Positions 1 to 4,798 of a stretch of DNA of 7,271 nt are shown piece by piece. Position 1 is the stretch's first letter, and every line of letters starts with the position of its first letter. Origin of the DNA: Nocardioides sp. Lineage in GTDB: Bacteria; Actinomycetota; Actinomycetes; Propionibacteriales; Nocardioidaceae. A program made the position numbers and the translations under genes. A model generated the notes under the pieces. That model was not told the DNA's origin. It worked only from the letters and a program-made list of their open reading frames with translations, and ran no database searches. Location: NCBI GenBank assembly GCA_030145945.1, contig JASLDK010000190.1, positions 1 through 7,271 on the forward strand, in the 5' to 3' direction.

Positions 1-594
1 CTGCCGACCGTTCTCGACGCGGTCGACATCCCCGTGGTCGCGGCCGGTGGCTTCTTCGACGGGCGCGGTCTGGCCGCAGCCCTGTCGTACGGCGCCGCCG
101 GGGCCGGCATGGGCACCCGCTTCCTGCTCACCCGCGACTCCGCCGCCCCGCAGGACGTCAAGGAGCTGTACCTGACCAAGGGGCTCACCGACACCGTGGT
201 CACCGTGAAGGTCGACGGGATGCCGCACCGGATGCTGCGCACCGACCTCGTCGAGTCGCTCGAGGAGACCTCCGCAGTACGCCGACTCGGGCCCACCGCG
301 CGGCGTACCCTGGAGTTCAAGAAGTCCTCCGGGATGTCGTGGATGGACCTGCTCAAGGACGGCCGAGCCATGAAGAAGGCCCAGGGGCGCACCCTGGGTC
401 AGATGGCCCTGGCGGCCAACACCCCCACGATGCTCCGTTCGGGACTCGTCGAGGGCGACACCTCGGCCGGCGTCCTCGCCAGTGGCCAGGTCGTCGGCGT
501 CATCGACGACCTGCCGTCGTGCGAGGAGTTGATCGACCGGATCGTCGTCCAGGCGGCGGCCGAGTTGAAGCGAGCGTCGTCGTACGTCGTCTGA
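1..594 (+). CDS. Nitronate monooxygenase / 2-nitropropane dioxygenase-family flavin oxidoreductase, C-terminal part (5' end outside window)
   Basis: The reading frame is open from base 1 and ends at TGA 592-594, leaving 197 residues of a family usually about 320-370 long. The start is off the left edge. Visible near the beginning is IPVVAAGGFFDGRG, followed by a Gly/Ala-rich stretch ending GAGMGTRFLLT. In NMO-type TIM barrels this region forms the last barrel strands and the FMN phosphate-binding loop. The C-terminal part carries a basic helical stretch and ends with GVLASGQVVGVIDDLPS followed by an amphipathic helix. Family members are soluble FMN enzymes that oxidise nitronates or act as enoyl-type reductases. 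The C-terminal style recalls actinobacterial homologues linked to steroid ring degradation (IpdC-like), but the substrate cannot be read from this fragment. A strong hairpin 24 bases after the stop suggests the transcript ends here. The family call is solid; the specific function is open. Confidence 0.88.
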   Translation: MPTVLDAVDIPVVAAGGFFDGRGLAAALSYGAAGAGMGTRFLLTRDSAAPQDVKELYLTKGLTDTVVTVKVDGMPHRMLRTDLVESLEETSAVRRLGPTARRTLEFKKSSGMSWMDLLKDGRAMKKAQGRTLGQMALAANTPTMLRSGLVEGDTSAGVLASGQVVGVIDDLPSCEELIDRIVVQAAAELKRASSYVV

Positions 595-618
595 CTTCCC
601 ACGGTCCGGACGCTGCTG

Positions 619-659
619 CTGCCGGTCGGTCACCGCATCTCGCGGAGGCCGGCCGGCAG
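619..659 (+). terminator. Strong hairpin after the flavin oxidoreductase gene, candidate intrinsic terminator without a U-tract
   Basis: CTGCCGGTCGG (619-629) pairs with CCGGCCGGCAG (649-659) over 11 positions with one G-U. The stem continues inward through a G-U and a C-G pair, then one A-A mismatch, then CCGC (633-636) with GCGG (642-645), leaving the 5-base loop 637-641. The hairpin starts 24 bases after the stop at 594 and ends before the next promoter-like element. The following TTGTGT is only weakly T-rich. High-GC actinobacteria often have such tract-less terminators, so this role is inferred. Confidence 0.55.
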
Positions 660-678
660 TTGTGTCGGCCCGCTCCCC

Positions 679-684
679 TAGGGT
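679..684 (+). promoter_or_regulatory. -10 element TAGGGT ahead of the small Cys/His protein
   Basis: TAGGGT fits the actinobacterial sigma-A -10 pattern TANNNT. It sits 7 bases before GTG 692 and 18 before ATG 703, so transcription would begin at about 690-692 with almost no 5' leader. No good -35 is seen at the usual distance; TTGTGT at 660-665 is only 13 bases upstream. The same CTAGNNT-N7-GTG layout recurs at 1774-1779 (minus) and 4786-4791. Confidence 0.5.
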
Positions 685-691
685 CGTGCAC

Positions 692-706
692 GTGATCAGT
701 CAATGA
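692..706 (+). other. Possible four-codon leaderless mini-ORF (GTG ATC AGT CAA TGA) overlapping the next start
   Basis: GTG at 692 lies exactly 7 bases after the TAGGGT box, the spacing expected for a leaderless start. It opens a frame that stops after four codons at TGA 704-706. That stop overlaps the ATG at 703 as ATGA. If the transcript begins at 692, ribosomes starting on the GTG would terminate on top of the real start and could re-initiate, coupling translation. It may equally be chance, with the ATG simply sitting about 11 bases from the mRNA 5' end. Confidence 0.3.
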
Positions 707-966
707 GCAAGCTCGATGCTGTCCGGGCCCTGCGGGAGGCCCGGTTCGCCCAGGAGCAGGCGCGCGCCGGCAAGCCGGCAAGCCGCGTCGCGCCCCAGCC
801 CGCGAAGGCCACCCAGCCCGCGAAGCAGACGAAGGCATCCAGGCCGACCGCGGTTGTCGAGACCGGGGACACCGACGGAGAAGCGCTGTGCGGGCACCGC
901 AACATGGGCGGCAAGACCTGCACCCGCGAGCGCGGCCACGCCGCGAAGAACCACCGCTACAGCTGA
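703..966 (+). CDS. Small hypothetical protein with Cys/His-rich C-terminal tail (possible metal-binding motif)
   Basis: This encodes 87 residues with ATG at 703 and TGA at 964-966; no in-frame start lies further upstream. It has three parts. Residues 1-22 look like a charged amphipathic helix (MSKLDAVRALREARFA). Residues about 23-50 are a basic Pro/Ala/Lys linker, probably disordered, with two PAK-type repeats. The tail (63-87) has C63-x-H65-x7-C73-x5-H79-x4-H84 and ends HRYS. That spacing could chelate zinc, and similar short tails occur, as far as I recall, in other uncharacterised actinobacterial small proteins. No enzyme or DNA-binding family is recognised. There is no Shine-Dalgarno sequence in front of it; expression appears to depend on the promoter at 679-684. 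It converges with the membrane-protein pair, with only 19 bases between stop codons. I do not assign a function. Confidence 0.72.
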   Translation: MSKLDAVRALREARFAQEQARAGKPASRVAPQPAKATQPAKQTKASRPTAVVETGDTDGEALCGHRNMGGKTCTRERGHAAKNHRYS

Positions 967-975
967 CTCGTCAGC
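962..975. terminator. Small inverted repeat between convergent genes
   Basis: GCTGAC (962-967) and GTCAGC (970-975) form a perfect 6-bp inverted repeat that includes the stop codon of the small protein. It sits in the 19-base gap before the oppositely oriented stop at 986-988. The loop is only 2 bases (4 if the last pair opens) and there is no T-tract. A bidirectional terminator role is suggested by position alone. Confidence 0.2.
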
Positions 976-985
976 CCGGGATCGG

Positions 986-1408
986 TCAGGTTCGCGGCCG
1001 GGTGTGGCGCAGCCACGCCAGTCCGGCGATCGGCAGCACCAGGGGCAGGAAGCCATAGCCCTGGCCGAAGTGTGACCACACCGTCTTATCGGGAAACAGG
1101 TCGCTCGCCGCATAACTGAGCACGCCGACCGACAGCACGCCCAGCAACTCGATCGTCACGGCGATGCCGGCGATCCGCCAGCCCCGTTCGCCGCCGAGCA
1201 GCAGGCAGGTCGTCGCGACGAGGTAGAGCACCGCAGCGACGAGCGACAGCGAGTAGGCGAGCGGTGCCTTGTCGGGCTCCATGCCGAGTTGGACGGCGGA
1301 ACGCCCGGTGGCCGCGACCGCGAACAGGCCGTAGACGAACACCAGGGCTCGACCCCAGCCCTCGGACAACGCCTGGGAGGGAGGCCTGGACGTCGGCTGC
1401 TCAGACAC
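986..1408 (-). CDS. Conserved four-helix membrane protein, function unknown (second gene of pair)
   Basis: The 140-residue protein starts, as I read it, at GTG 1408-1406, giving MSEQPTSRPPSQ. The open frame extends to 1465, but that would place 19 Cys/Arg-rich residues inside the upstream gene and is unlikely. Predicted membrane segments are at about 19-38, 48-71, 77-100 and 117-134. The loops carry ATGRSAVQL after helix 1, an APLAYSLS entry to helix 2, and TVWSHFGQGYGF before helix 4. The last one resembles a conserved block I recall from actinobacterial integral membrane proteins of unknown function. There is no signal peptide or catalytic motif. Its start overlaps the stop of the upstream gene by 8 bases (GTGTCTGA), so translation of the two is probably coupled and the products may work together in the cytoplasmic membrane. 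The function is not recognised. Confidence 0.75.
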   Translation of the reverse strand: MSEQPTSRPPSQALSEGWGRALVFVYGLFAVAATGRSAVQLGMEPDKAPLAYSLSLVAAVLYLVATTCLLLGGERGWRIAGIAVTIELLGVLSVGVLSYAASDLFPDKTVWSHFGQGYGFLPLVLPIAGLAWLRHTRPRT

Positions 1409-1766
1409 CCTGACCACCCCACACGTCCCACAGTCGCACCTCGAGGCCGGCGACCGTGGCAACACCGAGCAGCAGGATCGTCGTACCGACCCGGGACCGC
1501 TCGGCGAGCGCGAAGAAGGCGGCCACGATCGGCACCAGGAGGTTGGTGACCAGGTAACTGACGAAGACCGCCCCCTCGATCTCGCGCTCGCTGCGCGCCA
1601 GGGCGATCACGCCACCGACGAACTGGACCACCATCACCAGCTCGAGCACAGCAAGCCCGATGAAGTGGGCGTCCTGAGCCGCACGGTCGCGGACCAGGTC
1701 AACCACGAGCACCACGGCGACGATGCCGGCAACCGCCAACGCAGCGCCGTACAACCAGGAGTTCAC
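1401..1766 (-). CDS. Small four-helix membrane protein, function unknown (first gene of pair)
   Basis: This encodes 121 residues starting at GTG 1766-1764. The N-terminus MNSWLYGAAL runs straight into helix 1 (about 4-22), then helices at about 34-56, 65-87 and 93-109. It ends with the aromatic tail RLWDVWGGQGV. Charged residues are confined to the loops (VRDRAAQDAH, ARSEREIE, AERSR), giving a compact bundle with short loops. There is no recognisable catalytic or transport signature. It is immediately followed by the 140-residue membrane protein, with the two genes sharing 8 bases, a typical translationally coupled pair. The start is supported by a TAGCCT -10 box exactly 7 bases upstream on the same strand, implying a leaderless mRNA independent of the large hydrolase gene that ends 52 bases upstream. 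Family membership is known only as a conserved membrane protein. Confidence 0.76.
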   Translation of the reverse strand: MNSWLYGAALAVAGIVAVVLVVDLVRDRAAQDAHFIGLAVLELVMVVQFVGGVIALARSEREIEGAVFVSYLVTNLLVPIVAAFFALAERSRVGTTILLLGVATVAGLEVRLWDVWGGQGV

Positions 1767-1773
1767 GCCCGCA

Positions 1774-1779
1774 AGGCTA
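1774..1779 (-). promoter_or_regulatory. -10 element TAGCCT for the membrane-protein pair
   Basis: On the minus strand TAGCCT is followed by 7 bases and then the GTG start at 1766. This matches TANNNT and the leaderless spacing seen at the other two GTG starts in the window. It lies in the 52-base gap after the hydrolase gene, so the membrane pair probably has its own transcript. No convincing -35 is visible. Confidence 0.5.
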
Positions 1780-1818
1780 GTGGTGGATCAGAGCGAAGGA
1801 CTCCCAGCCCCACCGCGT

Positions 1819-4173
1819 TCACCGGTCGAGCATCGAGGCGAACGACGGCGACGTCCAGCCCGTCATCGAGCGCTTCGGTCGTACGCCGAGCGGCACGCCG
1901 CCGTAGTCGGCCCGGACCAGGTTGCCGTATCCCAACCACGGCAGGTTGCGCTGCTCTGCCCCGACACCGGGCCTGGTCCAGTCGCACACACCTGTCGCGA
2001 ACACCGACTCGAGCTTTGCCCACTGGGCGTTGGTGAAACTCGCCTTGATCTCCGAGCGGACCAGCGGCTTGAGGGTGCAGATGTTCTGATCGTTGTGGAC
2101 CTGGGCACCGGCGGCCTCCCGAGGCGAGCCGAGGTGCGTCTGCGCGAGCGGGATCTTGCACAGCAGGCCGTTCGGTCCCGAGACGAGGTCCAGCCCGGGG
2201 ATGTTCGCGCACCTGTCCGTGACGTCCGTCGGCCGCCGATCGATCACCTTCTGGGAGAGCGGGATCGACCGATGGTCGTTCTCGATCGCGCTCAACCACC
2301 GGTCCATGGAGTTGAACGCCTCGACGGTCCAGGTGAGATCGCCGATGAGGGGCGTCAGCCCGAACCACATGACACGGTTGTCCGTGTGTCCCTGGCTGCG
2401 CTGGAGCCGGTCCTCGACCCAGAACGCGTGCGCATAGTCGTGGGCCAGACCCGGATCAGGACCCCCGATGTTGATGATCGGCACGTCGGAGACGTTGGAG
2501 AACTCGTTGATCGCACCGCTGCGGTAGGCGTTGCGCGCTGCCGTCCGATCCCCCGGCAGCCGCTGTGGGATCGACTTGCCGTCGATGTCGACGCCACCGA
2601 TCTTCGCGTTCAGGTCGACGAACTGGGTGGCGGTGATCCGGCCGGCCTCCAGAGCCCGGAGACCGTACATGATGCCTTCGTTCCCGACCGGTAGCCCGGC
2701 GAAGCCGTGCCCGACGGCCCGCTCGGCGGGCGACCAGACCGCCGGTTCACGCGGGCCGAGCACGTTCCTCAGCATCTCCGGCACCGAGCACCGCACGCCA
2801 CCGGGGTTGGTCGCGGCGTCGTACAGGCTCGTGACGTCGCCCGGGACGGTGGGCCGGCTGCCCGGACATGCCTGCGACGGATTGATCGCGGCCTTGAGGA
2901 ACAGCTCGTCGGACGTCACGGCGTTGAGATGGGTCAGGTGTCCCTCGACATCGCCGAACTGGGTCGGGAGCCACAGCGCCAGCGGATCCCAGGAGCCGGG
3001 CTTCTCGAAGTAGCCACGCAACAGGTGCAGGTCCGCGAACTGCGCGGCCGTGCTCATCGCGTCCGGATAGGTGCAGGCCGTGATCAGGCCCTGGTAGATC
3101 CCCGGATAGGCGTTCGCGACGGTCTGCTCGGTGATGGAGCCCCCGGAACAGCCGGTGCCGATGGTGTAGCGGATCTCGCCGTACTGCTCGACCAACCGCT
3201 CCTTCGCCATCACCAACGACTCCGCCGCGGTCACCAGGCTGCAGTTGTGGCCGGTGTTGTCGAGCGCCGTCGACAGCACCGCGAACCCCTTGCCGAGAGC
3301 GGTCTCGTACGTCGACGACATCAACGGCAGTGCAGGGAGGGTGCCGCTCAGGTCGGCGACCGGAGCCTCGCCCGGCGTCATGCTCGCGCCGCAGCTCCCG
3401 CCATGGGTGATCAGGACCTTGTGATTCCACTGGTCCTGCGGCGCCCACGGCTTCCACTTCTGGCCAGGTCGGAACAGCGTGAGGATCTTGTACTGGTCAC
3501 GCGCCTGGTAGCCGGTCTCCTGGCGCACCACGAACGGCACCTTGACGCCCTGGTCGGTCGTCGTGGTCGCGACATCCTTGGGTGGCTTCGCCGGGTCGTA
3601 GGGCGCGAGACCGGCTGCCAGCGGGTTCGTCGACTTGTAGAGCAATGTGTACGACGCCGGCTGGTTGCACTGCGCGTCGACCGCACCCGCCTGGCAGACG
3701 TAGTGCGCTCGCTGCGGACCGGAGAAGACCGGCCCGCCGTTGGGGTGGTTCACGACGACCGCACGGCCGCGACGCGCAGCCTTGCCGGACGCCTTGGCGA
3801 CCTGGGCCCGGATCACGGTGCGGCCGACCTTCAACCGCTTGATGCGACCGACGTACCGACCATCCTGGCGCACGGCGAACCGGCCGGTGACGTTGCGCTT
3901 CCCCGCTCGCACCCGCACCCGGCTCGCCCTGACGCCCTTCGGGATCCGCACCTCGACCAGGACGTCGCCGCCCGAGACCAGGTCAGCGCGATTGGAGAGC
4001 ACCACGACCTCGAGCTTCTTCGGCTTCTTGTGCGGCTTGGCGACGGCCGCGGCCTCCGGCACAGCGGCGGAGGTCGGCGTCGGCACCGCGAGCGCCGCCC
4101 CCAGGAGCGCGAGCAGGATGGCGAGGGTGACCGTGGTCACGCGTGCGCGGATCATGCTGGCGCAACGACCCAT
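1819..4173 (-). CDS. Secreted alpha/beta-hydrolase-like protein, DUF6351 type
   Basis: The protein is 784 residues from ATG 4173; an alternative ATG at 4155 (residue 7) gives a more typical signal peptide. Neither start has a Shine-Dalgarno sequence at good distance. Residues 7-37 are a Sec signal (MIRARV, a Leu/Ala core, then PTSAA). A Lys-rich stretch follows at 46-53, then a beta-rich Ig-like region at about 54-142. The main domain carries THGGSCG (256-262), an HGG motif like an oxyanion-hole loop, and GTGCSGGS (339-346), where Ser343 is the probable nucleophile in a GxSxG elbow. VPIINIGGPDPG (564-575) offers Asp573 and SQGHTDN (593-599) offers His596 as plausible triad members. Twelve cysteines follow the signal, an even number compatible with disulfides. 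The overall pattern matches what I know as DUF6351; the substrate is unknown, though an extracellular esterase, amidase or tannase-like role is plausible. It is divergent from the Lrp gene with 50 bases between starts. Confidence 0.82.
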   Translation of the reverse strand: MGRCASMIRARVTTVTLAILLALLGAALAVPTPTSAAVPEAAAVAKPHKKPKKLEVVVLSNRADLVSGGDVLVEVRIPKGVRASRVRVRAGKRNVTGRFAVRQDGRYVGRIKRLKVGRTVIRAQVAKASGKAARRGRAVVVNHPNGGPVFSGPQRAHYVCQAGAVDAQCNQPASYTLLYKSTNPLAAGLAPYDPAKPPKDVATTTTDQGVKVPFVVRQETGYQARDQYKILTLFRPGQKWKPWAPQDQWNHKVLITHGGSCGASMTPGEAPVADLSGTLPALPLMSSTYETALGKGFAVLSTALDNTGHNCSLVTAAESLVMAKERLVEQYGEIRYTIGTGCSGGSITEQTVANAYPGIYQGLITACTYPDAMSTAAQFADLHLLRGYFEKPGSWDPLALWLPTQFGDVEGHLTHLNAVTSDELFLKAAINPSQACPGSRPTVPGDVTSLYDAATNPGGVRCSVPEMLRNVLGPREPAVWSPAERAVGHGFAGLPVGNEGIMYGLRALEAGRITATQFVDLNAKIGGVDIDGKSIPQRLPGDRTAARNAYRSGAINEFSNVSDVPIINIGGPDPGLAHDYAHAFWVEDRLQRSQGHTDNRVMWFGLTPLIGDLTWTVEAFNSMDRWLSAIENDHRSIPLSQKVIDRRPTDVTDRCANIPGLDLVSGPNGLLCKIPLAQTHLGSPREAAGAQVHNDQNICTLKPLVRSEIKASFTNAQWAKLESVFATGVCDWTRPGVGAEQRNLPWLGYGNLVRADYGGVPLGVRPKRSMTGWTSPSFASMLDR

Positions 4174-4211
4174 CGCCGATGACCGTTACGACCCCTCCGA
4201 GGCAGGTCCGC

Positions 4212-4217
4212 GACAAT
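4212..4217 (+). promoter_or_regulatory. Possible -10 element GACAAT of the Lrp-family gene
   Basis: GACAAT ends 6 bases before ATG 4224 and keeps the A2 and T6 of the TANNNT pattern, but starts with G. There is no Shine-Dalgarno sequence close to the ATG, so a leaderless or near-leaderless transcript is plausible. The box lies in the 50-base divergent region and overlaps the palindrome at 4216-4225. Confidence 0.35.
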
Positions 4218-4225
4218 GGCGCCAT
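4216..4225. promoter_or_regulatory. 10-bp perfect palindrome over the Lrp-family start codon, possible operator
   Basis: ATGGCGCCAT is perfectly self-complementary and spans the last two bases of the candidate -10 and the first two bases of the start codon. A dimeric regulator bound here would block initiation, so autoregulation is conceivable. The site is short and GC-rich and does not resemble the A/T-rich consensus of E. coli Lrp, so the role is speculative. Confidence 0.2.
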
Positions 4226-4679
4226 GCAACTCGACCAACTCGATCGGCTGATCGTCGGCGTCCTCCTCGAGGACGGTCGGGCCACCTTCGCGCAGATCGG
4301 TCAACAGGTCGGGCTCTCTGCCCCCGCGGTGAAGCGTCGCGTCGACCGACTCGTCGCGTCCGGAGCGATCACCGGCTTCACCGTTCGCGTCGACCCGACC
4401 GTGGTGGGCTGGACGACGGAGGGGTACGTCGAGCTGCACTGCCACGGCTCGACCACTCCGGCCGAGATCCGAGGTGCTGTCGACAAGCATCCCGAGGTCG
4501 TCTCGGCGTCGACGGTGACCGGCGAGGCCGATGCGATCGTGCACATCCTGGCGACGGACATCCGGCACTTCGAGCAGGTCGTGGAGCGGATCGCCGGCGA
4601 GGAGTTCGTCTCCCGGACGAGAAGTGAGCTCGTCCTGTCGCCGTTGGTCCGCCGCGAGCAGGGCACGCTTCCGGACTGA
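4224..4679 (+). CDS. Lrp/AsnC-family transcriptional regulator
   Basis: The protein is 151 residues, the normal length of the family. ATG 4224 gives MQLDQLDRLIVGVLLEDGR, the canonical opening helix; the open frame extends back to 4143 but those 27 residues have no family match and would run into the divergent gene. The winged helix-turn-helix covers about residues 8-56, with TFAQIGQQVGLSAPAVKRRV at 21-40 as the HTH and recognition helix. The RAM ligand-binding domain follows at about 65-142 with strand YVELHCHG and the GEAD turn (100-103), which in the family lies near the amino-acid effector pocket. Such proteins form dimers and octamers and sense amino acids. The gene lies just upstream of, and co-directional with, the lysine-catabolic amidase/monooxygenase pair, separated by 119 bases with its own promoter. 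It is therefore a good candidate lysine-responsive regulator of them, which is inference. The divergent hydrolase could also be a target. Confidence 0.92.
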   Translation: MQLDQLDRLIVGVLLEDGRATFAQIGQQVGLSAPAVKRRVDRLVASGAITGFTVRVDPTVVGWTTEGYVELHCHGSTTPAEIRGAVDKHPEVVSASTVTGEADAIVHILATDIRHFEQVVERIAGEEFVSRTRSELVLSPLVRREQGTLPD

Positions 4680-4727
4680 AAGCCGTTCCTGGCGCGCAAC
4701 GGATCGCCACATGGGCCACCCGGCACG

Positions 4728-4770
4728 CAAGAGATCGACGACCATCGGCAACACATGACTCTCGATCTTG
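4728..4770. promoter_or_regulatory. Imperfect inverted repeat upstream of the amidase gene, candidate regulator site
   Basis: CAAGAGATCGA (4728-4738) and TCGATCTTG (4762-4770) are inverted copies that differ by a two-base insertion in the left arm. The arms lie in the 119-base gap between the regulator and the amidase gene; the right arm falls just upstream of the TAGATT -10 box. This is where an Lrp-type operator would be expected. A chance origin is possible. Confidence 0.3.
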
Positions 4771-4785
4771 TGTGGTGCCGAGCCC

Positions 4786-4791
4786 TAGATT
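4786..4791 (+). promoter_or_regulatory. -10 element TAGATT of the amidase/monooxygenase operon
   Basis: TAGATT fits TANNNT and is followed by 7 bases and GTG 4799, the same spacing as at the other two CTAG-type starts. There is no Shine-Dalgarno sequence before the GTG, consistent with a leaderless mRNA. No clear -35 at 16-18 bases; TTGTGT occurs at 4768-4773, 12 bases upstream. Confidence 0.55.
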
Positions 4792-4798
4792 CTGATGC

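Noticed and set aside
1409..1465. 19-codon N-terminal extension of the 140-residue membrane protein
   Set aside because: It is Cys/Arg-rich, lies inside the upstream gene, and GTG 1408 gives a normal coupled overlap.
1767..1818. GGTGG...CCACC inverted arms between the hydrolase and the membrane pair
   Set aside because: Five-base arms around a loop of more than 20 bases in GC-rich DNA are expected by chance.
2707..4182. 491-codon plus-strand frame opposite the secreted hydrolase (and a 323-codon one at 1723-2694)
   Set aside because: Both are Arg-rich shadows without recognisable motifs and lie antisense to a well-supported gene.
4143..4223. 27-codon N-terminal extension of the Lrp-family gene
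   Set aside because: It would overlap the start of the divergent hydrolase, has no family match, and the normal Lrp opening helix begins at ATG 4224.
4683..4702. CCGTT / AACGG inverted repeat just after the Lrp-family gene
   Set aside because: Only a 5-bp stem with a 10-base loop and no T-tract, too weak to call a terminator.
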